The notes beneath the pieces were generated by a model. It saw nothing but the letters and a program-made list of their open reading frames with translations, was not told the origin of the DNA and ran no database searches. The translations under genes and the position numbers were made by a program. Shown piece by piece: positions 22,486 to 31,894 of a DNA stretch of 64,000 nt. Location: positions 1-64,000 of the forward strand of contig CAJUJU010000009.1 in NCBI GenBank assembly GCA_910586835.1, in the 5' to 3' direction. The number at the start of each line of letters is the position of its first letter. The stretch's first letter is position 1. Source of the DNA: an uncultured Acetatifactor sp. Lineage in GTDB: Bacteria; Bacillota; Clostridia; Lachnospirales; Lachnospiraceae.

Positions 22486-23439
22486 CTATTGTCTGCGGTG
22501 TATCAGTTCCAGAACCAGCTGCCTTAAAAAGCCGTTCCCCGGTTTAAACCCGTCCAATATTTTCACTGCCTCCTCCGACAGAGACGCCACCTCCGCCCTG
22601 GCCTGCTCCAACCCTGCAAGCGACACATAGGTCTGCTTCCTGTTCTCCTCGTCGCTGCCCACAGGCTTGCCCAGCTCCCGGCTGTCCCCGATGACGTCCA
22701 GTATATCATCCTGGATCTGAAACGCCACACCCAGGTTATATCCGCACTTTTCAAGCAATTCAATCTGTTCCTCCGACGCTCCCGCCAGGATCCCGCCCAC
22801 AGTCATCGCCGCCTGGATCAGCGCGGCGGTCTTGTGCTCATGGATAAACAGGAGCTGTTCCTTTGTCACAGGCTCGTCCTGTCCCTCCGCCCGGATATCC
22901 GCCGTCTGCCCGCCGATCATTCCGCGGATGCCCGCCTTATTTGCCAACACCGAAAGGGCTCTGGCCGCCCGGTTCAGATACTCTCTGCTCGAATAAAGAG
23001 AGGTGATCGGCTTTCCCGTACAGCCGCAGCAGTCAAAAACGCTCATGGCGGTCTCAAAGGCATAATTGAGCAGCCCGTCCCCCGCCAGAATCCCTACTGC
23101 CTCCCCGTATACTGCCCAGGCTGTCTTTCTCCCCCGGCGATATTCGTCATTATCCATGGCCGGCAGGTCGTCGTGCACCAGCGAGTAGGTGTGTATCATC
23201 TCCACGGCCGCCAGAAAGGGTTCCAGAAAGAGCCTGTCCTCCTGTTTTCCCCCGCAGAGCAGAAAGGCCTCCTGCATCAGCATGGGCCGCAGCCTCTTTC
23301 CTCCTGCACGGACGCTGTAGTTCATAGCCTCCGCCACAATCCGCTGGGGTCCTTCCTCTCTGGGCAGATATTTGTCTATCACTCTGTTCAGCCCTTCGGT
23401 CTTTTCCACCAGAATCCGGTCAAATTCATTCTTCTCCAT
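22486..23439 (-). CDS. ispA: Polyprenyl (farnesyl-type) diphosphate synthase
   Basis: 317 aa from ATG 23439. An in-frame TTG two codons upstream is only three bases from the GGAGG and was rejected. First Asp-rich motif: 'YSLVHDDLPAMDNDEYRRGR' (about 89-108). Second: 'AFQIQDDILDVIGD' (about 233-246). The short-chain type is supported by its operon with xseB and dxs. Product chain length (C10-C15 or more) cannot be read securely. The gene overlaps the end of xseB by 14 bases. Confidence 0.93.
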   Translation of the reverse strand: MEKNEFDRILVEKTEGLNRVIDKYLPREEGPQRIVAEAMNYSVRAGGKRLRPMLMQEAFLLCGGKQEDRLFLEPFLAAVEMIHTYSLVHDDLPAMDNDEYRRGRKTAWAVYGEAVGILAGDGLLNYAFETAMSVFDCCGCTGKPITSLYSSREYLNRAARALSVLANKAGIRGMIGGQTADIRAEGQDEPVTKEQLLFIHEHKTAALIQAAMTVGGILAGASEEQIELLEKCGYNLGVAFQIQDDILDVIGDSRELGKPVGSDEENRKQTYVSLAGLEQARAEVASLSEEAVKILDGFKPGNGFLRQLVLELIHRRQ

Positions 23440-23656
23440 TGTCAAACGCCTCCAACCGTCCCTCCTCCGAAAGCCTCAGCACCTGCTTTTCCACCTTGTC
23501 GATCTGATCGTTACACTGCTTCAGAATGGCCATCCCCTCACTGTAGGCCCGAAAGGCCTCCTCCAGCGGAAGATCCTCCTGCTCCAGCTTTTCTATCGTC
23601 TCCTCCAGCCTGTCAAAATTCTCCTCCAGGCTGAGCTTTTCAGACTTCTTTTCCAT
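23426..23656 (-). CDS. xseB: Exodeoxyribonuclease VII small subunit
   Basis: 76 aa from ATG 23656 (MEKKSEKLSLEENFDRLEET), with a GGAGAAG ribosome-binding site inside the end of xseA. The characteristic 'EETIEKLEQEDLPLEEAFRAYSEGMAILKQCNDQIDKVEKQV' helix pair is broken across about 17-60. It partners XseA in degrading single-stranded DNA. It overlaps both xseA (17 bases) and ispA (14 bases), so the three are tightly coupled. Confidence 0.93.
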   Translation of the reverse strand: MEKKSEKLSLEENFDRLEETIEKLEQEDLPLEEAFRAYSEGMAILKQCNDQIDKVEKQVLRLSEEGRLEAFDNGEE

Positions 23657-24881
23657 CGGCTTCTCCTTCCTCCACGTCCCCTGCACGGCGCTCTACCACT
23701 GCGTCAAATGTCCCGTCCGTCACCCGGATTCTCACCCGCTGTCCTTCCCGGGCCTGCTCCACCAAACGAATATTTTTTCCCGCCTCGTCCGTCACATAGG
23801 CATATCCGCTGCTGAGCTTCTCCAGCGGAGACAGACCTTTCAGCTGCTGGATACACACCTCCAGTCTGTGACGTCTGCTCTGCAGCAGTCTCTCCATTCT
23901 GTCCTGCAGCCGCTCTTCCATGCGCAGCGCCGTCATCTTTCGCTCCCGGATACGGCTTCCGGGGCTCAAGGCCTTCAGGCGCAGCTCCTGCTGTCCGGCC
24001 AGCACCCTGCTGTCCCTGATCCTTCGGCTCATCCGCTGCTCCAGCTCCTGGGACAGCGCGGCAATCTCCCCCAGTATCTCCCGGATATCCGTCACCGCCA
24101 GCTCCGCTGCAGCGGAGGGAGTAGGAGCCCTCAAATCCGAGACAAAGTCGATAATGGTGGTATCCGTCTCATGCCCCACCGCGGAGATCACCGGCACCGA
24201 GCAGTCAAACACCGCCTGTGCCACCTCTCTCTCGTTGAAGGCCCACAGATCCTCAATGGAGCCTCCGCCCCGGCCCACAATCATCACGTCTACCCCCAGA
24301 CCTTCCAACGCCCGAACGCCCCGCACAATGCTGGCCGCGGCCGCCTCTCCCTGCACGATGGCCGGATAGAGAATGATCTGGACGTAAGGATTCCGCCTGC
24401 GCGCGATCTGCATGATATCCCTGACTGCCGCCCCCGTATCAGCCGTGACCACCCCCAGCGTACGGATATATCTGGGAATGGGCTGCTTATACTCCCGGTC
24501 AAACATGCCGGACTCCTCCAGCTCTCGCTTCAGCCGCTCAAATTTTTCATGGAGCAGACCGCTGCCGTCCAGGAAGATCTGCCTGGCGTACAGCTGGTAT
24601 TTTCCGTCCCGCTCGTAAACGTCCACCGAGCCGCCCACCACCACCTGCTGTCCTTCCGCCAAACGAAAAGAAAGACCCGCGCGGTTGCCTGCGAACATGA
24701 CACAGTTCACCACTCCCTTAGGGTCCTTTAACGTAAAATAAATATGTCCCGAGGTATGATATTTGCAGTTGCTGATCTCTCCCTTTACGAGAATGCTCTG
24801 CAGCAGGTAATCCTGCGTGAACATATTTTTGATATATGAATTCAGTTGTCCTACAGTATATACACTTCGAATATCAATCAC
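23640..24881 (-). CDS. xseA: Exodeoxyribonuclease VII large subunit
   Basis: 413 aa. An N-terminal OB domain (about 5-105; 'YTVGQLNSYIKNMF', 'SGHIYFTLKD') is followed by the catalytic domain (about 125-320; 'VVTADTGAAVRDIMQI', 'GRGGGSIEDLWAFNE', 'AVGHETDTTIIDFVSDLRAPTP' in pieces). A coiled-coil region and C-terminal segment (SGYAYVTDEAGK) complete it. It overlaps nusB by 8 bases. The order nusB-xseA-xseB-ispA-dxs is the standard Firmicute arrangement. Confidence 0.95.
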   Translation of the reverse strand: MIDIRSVYTVGQLNSYIKNMFTQDYLLQSILVKGEISNCKYHTSGHIYFTLKDPKGVVNCVMFAGNRAGLSFRLAEGQQVVVGGSVDVYERDGKYQLYARQIFLDGSGLLHEKFERLKRELEESGMFDREYKQPIPRYIRTLGVVTADTGAAVRDIMQIARRRNPYVQIILYPAIVQGEAAAASIVRGVRALEGLGVDVMIVGRGGGSIEDLWAFNEREVAQAVFDCSVPVISAVGHETDTTIIDFVSDLRAPTPSAAAELAVTDIREILGEIAALSQELEQRMSRRIRDSRVLAGQQELRLKALSPGSRIRERKMTALRMEERLQDRMERLLQSRRHRLEVCIQQLKGLSPLEKLSSGYAYVTDEAGKNIRLVEQAREGQRVRIRVTDGTFDAVVERRAGDVEEGEADGKEV

Positions 24882-25284
24882 CCAGCTTCAATATTTTTGC
24901 CAAAATAGCGTTGACGAAACCGCCGGAGCTGTCCTGGCCGTATTTTTTGGCTATCTCCACCGCCTCGTCGATGGCAACCTTCTTGGGGATATCATCGTCA
25001 AAGCGCATCTCAAACACGGCAAGCCGCAAAACGGCAAGCTCCACCTTTCCCATACGCCCGGTATTCCAGCCTTCCGTATTGTCGTCGATCAGCCTGTCAA
25101 TCTCCGGAATCTTCTCCAGAACTGCCCGGCTCCTGTCTTCGATACAATCGGAATCCTTCTGCGAGGCGACCGCCTCATTGTTCTCCAGAAACAGCCTTAT
25201 CTGCCTTGGCATATCCTCCGGAGCATGAAACGTCTCCTGGAATAAAAGCATAAAAACCTGTTCTCTCTGCTCATGTCGTCCCAT
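24874..25284 (-). CDS. nusB: Transcription antitermination factor NusB
   Basis: 136 aa all-helical protein: 'REQVFMLLFQETF' at the start and 'MGKVELAVLRLAVFEMRFDDDIPKKVAIDEAVEIAKKYG' (broken across about 79-117). The ending 'GGFVNAILAKI' is the NusB signature. It binds boxA RNA with NusE for rRNA antitermination. It follows the asp23 gene by 22 bases. Confidence 0.93.
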   Translation of the reverse strand: MGRHEQREQVFMLLFQETFHAPEDMPRQIRLFLENNEAVASQKDSDCIEDRSRAVLEKIPEIDRLIDDNTEGWNTGRMGKVELAVLRLAVFEMRFDDDIPKKVAIDEAVEIAKKYGQDSSGGFVNAILAKILKLGD

Positions 25285-25306
25285 TGCGCTTTTCCTTTAT
25301 CCTCGA

Positions 25307-25684
25307 TTACTTTACCTTCACGCCGGCAATGCGGATATTCACATCTGTACAGGTAAGCCCGGTCATATTCTCGATGGCGGACTTCACCTTGCCCTGCACC
25401 TTCTGGCAGGCTGCCGGAATATTGTACCCATACTCCATAATCAGCGCCAGATCCACGGTCACACTGCCATTAAGCGCTGTCACCCTGACACACCTGGAAA
25501 GCTTTTTCATGCCGGCTCTGCTCAGAAAATCATTGGTGATGTTCCCGGCCATGGAGCTGACGCCAGGCACCTCTGTAGCCGCCAACGCCGCGATCATGCC
25601 CACCACGTCGTCCGCAATCTGCACCGCGCCCGCATTTTCGTCATTCTTTAAAACCACTGCATTCTTATCTATCTCTTTTTCCAT
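25307..25684 (-). CDS. Asp23/Gls24 family envelope-stress protein
   Basis: 125 aa. The Asp23 domain spans about 12-120: 'VQIADDVVGMIAALAATEVPGVSSMAGN', then 'VRVTALNGSVTVDLALIMEYGYNIPAACQKVQ', then 'ENMTGLTCTDVNIRIAGVKV'. Asp23 proteins form a membrane-peripheral layer via a small anchor (AmaP) in staphylococci; no AmaP gene is seen here. In Clostridia this gene regularly precedes nusB. It opens the nusB-recN part of the operon, 57 bases after the transglutaminase-like gene. Confidence 0.9.
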   Translation of the reverse strand: MEKEIDKNAVVLKNDENAGAVQIADDVVGMIAALAATEVPGVSSMAGNITNDFLSRAGMKKLSRCVRVTALNGSVTVDLALIMEYGYNIPAACQKVQGKVKSAIENMTGLTCTDVNIRIAGVKVK

Positions 25685-25741
25685 TTGAACTTCCTCCTGA
25701 AAAAAATTATCTGCATATTATGTTCTATTATAACACACCTA

Positions 25742-27022
25742 TTATTCATTTGTCACCCAAAAAGTCAGGGACAGCTGGTTCTCGTTCTGGGCATAGGCCA
25801 CGGTGCTTCCTCCCCCGTCCAGATAATCGAAGATCTCCTGCCCGTCGATCAGCGCGGAAACCACCTGACTGTAGCTGTCCTTGTCCGTACACTTCACCGT
25901 CACATCATCCCTGCCCTGCTCTCTGGCCCTTGCAAAGAGCGCCTTCATCTGCTCCCTGTCATAGCCAGAAAACAGCGCCCCCTCCCTGGAATAATAGTTT
26001 GCCTCCGTGGCGACGCAGGCCGGCATGGGAACCCCGTCTCCCAGGCTGTGTGTCTTCAAAAGCTCGGCGGTGGTCACATTCAGATAGTCGTAGTTGATCT
26101 CCGGCATGGAAATACTGCCGTCTCTCCCGCTGTCCTCCATACGGTAGGAGGCGTCTCCCCAGGTGGTATCCACATAGTAGAAGCTTCCGTCCACACGCAC
26201 CAGATTCCAGGCATGTCCCTCTCCTGTCTCCACGCTCCCCAGCACCAGGGTGCACTCCACCCCCAGCCTGCCCAGCAGATACTGTGTGGCCTTGGCATAC
26301 CCCTGGCACACGGAAAGATGATTCACAAAAACGGAATAAATATTCTGGTTATCCGGTGCGTCCAGCCTGTAATCCGTGGTGCTGATAATGGTATCATAGA
26401 CATATTTTACCCGGGTATACTGATCCGCATTCGCATCAATGCCGGAAAGTATGTCGCTCACCGCCGTCTCGATCTGTTCCGCCCGGGTTCGGGCCGTCTC
26501 CTGATCCACATTGTAGGTTCCCGAAAACTCGATGGCCGTGGTGTGATCCCCCCGGGTGTACTTTGTGTAGGAATACCCCTCCACATAAAACAGCTCCGGA
26601 TGATCGTTTAACACACACTGAAAAATCCTGTCTATATCCGCTTCGTTGTACCCTGCCTGCAGTCCCTGGGCGCTGAGCCGCTCCCCGGTGCCAAATCCCC
26701 CCAGGATCCGTTTCATATCGTCATACCACTGCTGCCCGGGCTGGTCCAGGCTCTGTCTCGCATATTCAAAGGCTCCCTCACAGAGAAAGCTCTGCTCCGG
26801 ATCCGGTGCCCGGGTCTCAGAGGGTGTCCCGGCCCCGGAATCCTCCTTTGGCCCACCGCTGTCCTCCTGCCCTCCGGGTTCTCTCTCATTGGCTTCGGCC
26901 TCCCGGTTCGTCATCACCAGATCCCGTGGCACCTGCTCCAGCAGTTCCGCCCCGGAACAGCCGCTCAGTGCAAGGCACAGCAGAAGCAGCGCCCCCACCT
27001 CATACAATACTCTTTTTCTCAT
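25742..27022 (-). CDS. Transglutaminase-like lipoprotein
   Basis: 426 aa. The signal peptide ends in LALSGC (Cys about 22), giving a lipoprotein. A Pro/Glu/Gly-rich linker follows (about 40-80), then a helical region, then a transglutaminase-like core (about 195-300). The core Cys is in 'NHLSVCQGYAKATQYLLGRL', the His in 'GEGHAWNLVRVDG' and the Asp in 'FYYVDTTWGD', so the Cys-His-Asp triad is intact. A small C-terminal domain follows (about 345-426). Bacterial members may be cysteine peptidases or crosslinkers on the cell surface. It sits 15 bases after prfC within the sporulation/isoprenoid block. A paralogue of the same design lies on the other side of spoIIIA (35632-37143). The substrate is unknown. 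Confidence 0.8.
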   Translation of the reverse strand: MRKRVLYEVGALLLLCLALSGCSGAELLEQVPRDLVMTNREAEANEREPGGQEDSGGPKEDSGAGTPSETRAPDPEQSFLCEGAFEYARQSLDQPGQQWYDDMKRILGGFGTGERLSAQGLQAGYNEADIDRIFQCVLNDHPELFYVEGYSYTKYTRGDHTTAIEFSGTYNVDQETARTRAEQIETAVSDILSGIDANADQYTRVKYVYDTIISTTDYRLDAPDNQNIYSVFVNHLSVCQGYAKATQYLLGRLGVECTLVLGSVETGEGHAWNLVRVDGSFYYVDTTWGDASYRMEDSGRDGSISMPEINYDYLNVTTAELLKTHSLGDGVPMPACVATEANYYSREGALFSGYDREQMKALFARAREQGRDDVTVKCTDKDSYSQVVSALIDGQEIFDYLDGGGSTVAYAQNENQLSLTFWVTNE

Positions 27023-27037
27023 CCATTAACTCCGGTT

Positions 27038-28633
27038 CTAATTTCTGGAAAACTCCGACAGCACAAGCCCTTTGTTTCGATCCAGCGTCATACCTACGCT
27101 CCAGGAATTGACAAACAAAAGCAGCGGATTTCCCTTCATATCCTTCACCTTCTTCATGTCCGAGGTGCCGGTGAGCCTGGTGATATCCACCTCGTCCTTA
27201 TTCTCGATCCAGCGAATATGCTCATAAGGCAGGTTCTCCAGCCGGATCTCCACATTATACTCGTTTTCCAGCCTGTATTTGAGCACGTCGAACTGCAGGA
27301 CGCCCACCACGCCCACAATAATCTCTTCCAGTCCGGTGTTGAATTCCTGGAAGATCTGGATAGCGCCCTCCTGGGCGATCTGCTCGATTCCCTTTACAAA
27401 CTGCTTTCTCTTCATGGTATCCAGCTGCCGCACTCTCGCAAAATGCTCCGGCGCAAAAGTGGGGATTCCCTCATACTGAAATTTCTCCTTGGGCATACAC
27501 AGCGTATCACCGATGGAAAAGATGCCAGGGTCAAAGACGCCGATGATGTCTCCCGCATAGGCCTCGCTGAGTATCTTTCTCTCGTCCGCCATGATCTGCT
27601 GAGGCTGGGAGAGCCGCATGACCCTGTTGCCCTGCACATGGCGCACCTCCATGCTGGCGTCAAACTTTCCGGAACAAATACGCATGAAGGCGATCCTGTC
27701 CCGGTGCGCCTTGTTCATATTTGCCTGGATCTTGAAGACAAAAGCGGAAAACTCGTTTTCCACCGGGTCGATCAGCCCGATGTCCGCTCTCCTGGGCAGG
27801 GGCGTGGTAGTCATGTTCAGAAAATGCTGCAAAAAGATCTCCACGCCGAAATTGGTCAGCGCGGACCCAAAACACACCGGAGTCAGCTTTCCCGCCCGCA
27901 CCTGCTCCAGGTCAAATTCCGCGCTTGCTCCGTCCAGAAGCTCGATCTCCTCCAGAAGCCTGTCCGCCGCCTCATCTCCCGTCAGAGCTCGCAGCTCTGC
28001 CTCCTTTTCCACCGGAATTTCCGTGGCCGTTCCTTCCTTTGTACCCTTTTCCGTGTCGGAATAAGAGATCACACATTTCTTCTCCCTGTCATAGACCCCC
28101 TTGAAGGCCTTGCCTGACCCGATGGGCCAGTTCACGGGACAGGTGGCGATTCCAAGCTCTTTCTCGATCTCGTCCAGCAGGTCAAAGGTGTCGTTTGCAT
28201 CCCTGTCCATTTTATTGATAAAGGTAAAAATGGGAATCCCCCGCATGCCGCACACCTTAAACAGTTTTCTGGTCTGTGCCTCCACGCCCTTGGACGCGTC
28301 GATCACCATGACGGCGGAATCCGCTGCCATCAGCGTCCGGTAGGTATCCTCCGAAAAGTCCTGATGGCCCGGTGTATCCAGAATATTGATGCAGCAGCCG
28401 CCATACTCAAACTGCAGCACGGAGGAGGTCACGGAAATTCCCCTCTCCTTCTCTATCTCCATCCAGTCGGAGACGGCATGTCTCGCCGTGGCTTTCCCCT
28501 TCACGCTTCCCGCCAGATTGATGGCGCCGCCGTAGAGCAGAAATTTCTCCGTCAGCGTGGTCTTTCCCGCATCCGGGTGGGAAATAATCGCAAAGGTTCT
28601 CCTGCGGCTGATCTCTTCCGAATAGTTACTCAT
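27038..28633 (-). CDS. prfC: Peptide chain release factor 3
   Basis: 531 aa EF-G-like GTPase. G1 is 'IISHPDAGKTTLTEKFLLYGGAI' (about 15-37). 'ERGISVTSSV', G3 'DTPGHQDFSEDTYRTL' (about 83-98) and G4 'NKMDRD' follow. The C-terminal RF3 domain (about 390-531) is present. It removes RF1/RF2 from the terminated ribosome. Its start overlaps the deoB stop by 4 bases (ATGA), so the two are translationally coupled. Confidence 0.96.
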   Translation of the reverse strand: MSNYSEEISRRRTFAIISHPDAGKTTLTEKFLLYGGAINLAGSVKGKATARHAVSDWMEIEKERGISVTSSVLQFEYGGCCINILDTPGHQDFSEDTYRTLMAADSAVMVIDASKGVEAQTRKLFKVCGMRGIPIFTFINKMDRDANDTFDLLDEIEKELGIATCPVNWPIGSGKAFKGVYDREKKCVISYSDTEKGTKEGTATEIPVEKEAELRALTGDEAADRLLEEIELLDGASAEFDLEQVRAGKLTPVCFGSALTNFGVEIFLQHFLNMTTTPLPRRADIGLIDPVENEFSAFVFKIQANMNKAHRDRIAFMRICSGKFDASMEVRHVQGNRVMRLSQPQQIMADERKILSEAYAGDIIGVFDPGIFSIGDTLCMPKEKFQYEGIPTFAPEHFARVRQLDTMKRKQFVKGIEQIAQEGAIQIFQEFNTGLEEIIVGVVGVLQFDVLKYRLENEYNVEIRLENLPYEHIRWIENKDEVDITRLTGTSDMKKVKDMKGNPLLLFVNSWSVGMTLDRNKGLVLSEFSRN

Positions 28634-29802
28634 GCTTTCAAAACCTCCTGTAAAAGCCCTTCTCCTTCAAACGCGGGCACAATACCAAAGTATTGTAACA
28701 CAGCTGCCCCTGTCTCTGCAAAGGTTTTCCTCGTCCCCAGGTTCACGGGACGCACATTCTGTCCGTACAGAAGCAGCGGGACGTACTCCCTGGTGTGATC
28801 CGTGGTCGCCGTATAGGACGGGTCGCAGCCGTGATCCGCCGTAATCATCAGGATATCCTCTCCGCGCAGCTTTCCCAGGATCTGGGGAAGTCTCTGGTCA
28901 AACCGGGTCAGCGCTGCGGCGTAGCCGTCCACATCCCTTCTGTGCCCGTAAAGCATGTCGTAGTCCACAAGGTTCACAAAGCAAAGCCCCTCAAAGTCCT
29001 TATCCAGATACTCCAGCGTCCTCTCCATGCCCTCCTCGTTCCCTCCGGTGTACACTGACTCCGTGATGCCCTTTCCCGCAAAAATATCCCGGATCTTGCC
29101 CACGGCGATCACGCTCTTTCCCGCCTCCTGCAGCTGATCCAGCATGGTGACGGAGGGCGGCAGGATGGAAAAGTCATGTCTGCGGGGAGAGCGGGTATAC
29201 TGTCCGCCGCAGGGCCCCGTAAACGGCCTGGCAATCACACGCCCCACACCGTGCTTTCCCTGCAGAATCTCCCGTGCAATGCGGCAGTACTCGTATAACT
29301 GTTCCACAGGAACAATCTCCTCGTGGGCAGCGATCTGGAATACGCTGTCGGCGGAGGTATACACGATCAGATCCCCTGTCTTTCTGTGGGCATCCCCATA
29401 CTCCTGAATTACAGCCGTGCCCGAATAGGGAAGGTTGCAGAGCACCCCTCTTCCCGTCTTCTCCCGGAAGGGTTCCAGCACCTCCTCCGGAAAACCATGG
29501 GGATAGGTGGGCAGCGGCTGGGGGGAATACACCCCGGCAATCTCCCAGTGACCGATGGTGGTATCCTTCCCCCGGGAGCGCTCCGCCATCCGCGCAATCG
29601 CCGCACTGTGGCTGCCCTTCTTTTCCCCCACCGTGACCCCTTCTATGTCAAACAGTCCCAGCTCCCTCAGATTCGGCAGGCTGAAACACGGGCTTGAGGA
29701 CACGGCTCTTAAGGTGTTCACATTCACATCACCATAAGCAGCCGCATCCTCCATCTCTCCGATTCCAAAGCTATCCAATACAATCAGAAATACTCTTTTC
29801 AT
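28630..29802 (-). CDS. deoB: Phosphopentomutase
   Basis: 390 aa of the alkaline-phosphatase superfamily. Metal ligands are seen in 'FLIVLDSFGIGEMEDAAAYGD' (in part, about 4-24) and 'KDTTIGHWEIAG' (about 79-90, phosphoryl Thr). More are in 'DYDMLYGHRRDVDGYA' and 'ILMITADHGCDPSYTATTDHTREYVPLL' (about 325-352, in pieces). It interconverts (deoxy)ribose 1- and 5-phosphates in nucleoside salvage. It lies 92 bases after spoIIIAH; no terminator is obvious in that gap, so it may be partly transcribed from the sporulation operon. Confidence 0.95.
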   Translation of the reverse strand: MKRVFLIVLDSFGIGEMEDAAAYGDVNVNTLRAVSSSPCFSLPNLRELGLFDIEGVTVGEKKGSHSAAIARMAERSRGKDTTIGHWEIAGVYSPQPLPTYPHGFPEEVLEPFREKTGRGVLCNLPYSGTAVIQEYGDAHRKTGDLIVYTSADSVFQIAAHEEIVPVEQLYEYCRIAREILQGKHGVGRVIARPFTGPCGGQYTRSPRRHDFSILPPSVTMLDQLQEAGKSVIAVGKIRDIFAGKGITESVYTGGNEEGMERTLEYLDKDFEGLCFVNLVDYDMLYGHRRDVDGYAAALTRFDQRLPQILGKLRGEDILMITADHGCDPSYTATTDHTREYVPLLLYGQNVRPVNLGTRKTFAETGAAVLQYFGIVPAFEGEGLLQEVLKA

Positions 29803-29894
29803 AATTTACATCCTTTCGTACACCAGCTTTTACAAAAAAGTATATCATATTTTATATGTAAGTTATACTGTTTTTTTGCAAACAGCGCGTCTTT

Positions 29895-30647
29895 TCACTG
29901 GGCAACCGTGCTGATAATGATGTTCTGGGGCTCAATCTCCGTCTTGCGGGTCACGATATCCTCGATCTGCGCACGCATGGCTTCGTCCAGGGAAGCAGCG
30001 TTCACCACCACGTCCACCGCATTTCCGTTGATGCTGACCACAACGTCCGTAAAGCCCTTGGCCTCCAGCAGAATCTCTGCGGCCGCTTCCTTCTCCGCAA
30101 TGGCCGTCATCTGAACCATGCTGTTCACGGCCTCCTGCTTCTGCTCGTCGGACAGTGCCGTGCTGTTGATGATCTCCAGAAGGGTTTCCTTGTTCTTTGC
30201 CCTGGTCTGCTCCTTCAGAAGCTTTGCCTCTGAGAGGATTGCCATTCCTGTGGACGATGTGAACACTGCCTCCCCGGGAATCTCTCCCTCATCGGGTGTC
30301 TCTGTCTGCTCCGAAACGGGATTATTCTGGGATACCTGCAGATCCGAGTCCAGATAGTTATCCACCGGCGTATCCTCCAGATCCGAATCCATGCTGTCGA
30401 TGTCCGTCACCCCCGGCTGCAGAAGATCCTCCTCCGACAGTTCCAGAAGATCCTGCGTCGTGTAATTTTCCGTGACGATACCGTCGGATCCCGTGGGACT
30501 TGCGTCGCCGGTCTTTACATTGCTGTCGTCCACCTTCACATACTCGTCCTCCAGACTGCTTCCCGCAAACTGCAGATACCCTGCGATGGCAATCATGATT
30601 GCAAGAGCGGTTATCATAAGCTGATTTTTTTTGATTAGGTTTTTCAC
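29895..30647 (-). CDS. spoIIIAH: Stage III sporulation protein AH
   Basis: 250 aa. One N-terminal membrane helix (about 10-28, 'LMITALAIMIAIAGYLQFAG'), a long acidic linker (about 35-130) and a C-terminal YscJ/FliF-like ring-building domain (about 150-250; 'EAAAEILLEAKGFTDVVVSIN', 'VDVVVNAASLDEAMRAQIEDIV', broken). It forms a ring that bridges mother cell and forespore with SpoIIQ. It is last in spoIIIAA-AH. The acidic linker is long compared with B. subtilis SpoIIIAH (218 aa). Confidence 0.95.
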   Translation of the reverse strand: MKNLIKKNQLMITALAIMIAIAGYLQFAGSSLEDEYVKVDDSNVKTGDASPTGSDGIVTENYTTQDLLELSEEDLLQPGVTDIDSMDSDLEDTPVDNYLDSDLQVSQNNPVSEQTETPDEGEIPGEAVFTSSTGMAILSEAKLLKEQTRAKNKETLLEIINSTALSDEQKQEAVNSMVQMTAIAEKEAAAEILLEAKGFTDVVVSINGNAVDVVVNAASLDEAMRAQIEDIVTRKTEIEPQNIIISTVAQ

Positions 30648-30713
30648 GTCTTTTCCTTTCTTTCCGTTTTACTGTTTTATTGTATGAGCCCGGAAACGGA
30701 TATATGAGTACAA

Positions 30714-31358
30714 TTATTCCTTCATTCTCACCACCTTTACCTTGTGGGCCTCCACGCCGAACAGCGCCTGGACGATCTCCGTCACTGTCCTGTTCACTTT
30801 CCCGGTTCCGGCTCCCTCCGCCACCACAAGCACGCCCTCAATCTCCGGCGCAAAGGATTTGACTACATAGGGAATGCTCACGCCGCCCTCCGTGCTGTAT
30901 ACCACACGTTCCTCCTGCTGACTGGTGTTCACCGACCGGTTTCCTCCCTGGGAATCCGTCTCCTCGGTGCTGGAACGGCTGTCGGAGTTTTCCTTCTCCA
31001 CCACCAGCTCCCCGGAGGATTTCAGGGTAATCATCACCTGTACCCTGCCCACGGTATCAATCTCCGACAAGGCTTCCGTCAGTCGCTTCTCCAGCTCCGC
31101 TGCATATGAAGTACCGCTGTCCCATTCCGTCCGCCCTTCCTCTTTCTGCCCGGTTGTGCCGGCGGAGTACCCGGCCGGGGCTGTATCTGAATCCTGCTGT
31201 GTCCTCTCCCCCTCCTTCCCGCCGTCCCCCGTGGGAAGCGCAATGACAAACAGCAGAATACCCGCCAGTACCAGGATAATCAGATTATCCCGCTTCAGAT
31301 ATTTTTCCAGCCCCTTCTTTTTCAGCCATTCTCTCAGCCCCTTGCCCATCCCTCTCAC
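30714..31358 (-). CDS. spoIIIAG: Stage III sporulation protein AG
   Basis: 214 aa. A membrane helix (about 26-44; 'LIILVLAGILLFVIALP') precedes a polar linker. A C-terminal YscJ-like ring domain follows (about 85-205; 'LEKRLTEALSEIDTVGRVQVMITLKSS', 'GVLVVAEGAGTGKVNRTVTEIVQALFGVEAHKVKVV', broken). It builds the large central ring of the SpoIIIA-Q channel. The start is GTG at 31358, overlapping the spoIIIAF stop in GTGA. An ATG three codons later is too close to the AGAGGG to be preferred. Confidence 0.93.
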   Translation of the reverse strand: MRGMGKGLREWLKKKGLEKYLKRDNLIILVLAGILLFVIALPTGDGGKEGERTQQDSDTAPAGYSAGTTGQKEEGRTEWDSGTSYAAELEKRLTEALSEIDTVGRVQVMITLKSSGELVVEKENSDSRSSTEETDSQGGNRSVNTSQQEERVVYSTEGGVSIPYVVKSFAPEIEGVLVVAEGAGTGKVNRTVTEIVQALFGVEAHKVKVVRMKE

Positions 31359-31876
31359 TTCGCCTTTCCCTCTTCTATTGACACGGAAATTTCAGGGACG
31401 GAAACCTCCGGAATCTTTACTGTCCCTGCCGCCTCCGCCTGTACTCCCTCCGCATCCTGTCCCCCTGTATCCTTCTGTCCTGTGCCCTCCTCTTCTGTCC
31501 CGTTCCATCCCGCGCTTTTCTCTTCTCGTCCCTCTTCCGCTTCGCTTCCCTCTTGCTGCTCGTCCACCCTCCTTCGGATCTCCTCCAGGGTCATATTCTC
31601 CAGCAGCTTATCCGCCTCCGCCGCCTCCCGCGTCACGGCCTGCATCTCCTGTTCCAGCTGCGTCCGGAACTGTTCCAGCTTTCTCGCCGTCTCCTCCATC
31701 CCTCCGCCCAGCAGAAAGCTGCCGATTGGAAGAAACAGCTGGATCAGGATCATCACGCTGACCAGAAGCTTCAAGTACTTTTCATAAGCCTCATTTGGCC
31801 TGAAATGCACAATCGCCTGGGCGCAAATCATAAACATACCCACCCTACAGATCGCCTGAAACAAAGGATTCCGCAT
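31355..31876 (-). CDS. spoIIIAF: Stage III sporulation protein AF
   Basis: 173 aa. Two N-terminal membrane helices (about 5-22 and 34-55) contain the typical 'YEKYLKLLVSVMILIQLFLPI'. A charged soluble part follows (about 60-173) with a Glu/Gly-rich stretch. The end (PEISVSIEEGKAK) corresponds to the usual short conserved tail; relatives normally extend to about 200 aa. It is part of the channel complex in the mother-cell membrane. It lies 18 bases after spoIIIAE and is coupled to spoIIIAG. Confidence 0.9.
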   Translation of the reverse strand: MRNPLFQAICRVGMFMICAQAIVHFRPNEAYEKYLKLLVSVMILIQLFLPIGSFLLGGGMEETARKLEQFRTQLEQEMQAVTREAAEADKLLENMTLEEIRRRVDEQQEGSEAEEGREEKSAGWNGTEEEGTGQKDTGGQDAEGVQAEAAGTVKIPEVSVPEISVSIEEGKAK

Positions 31877-31894
31877 ACTTTCCTCCTCTTTTTT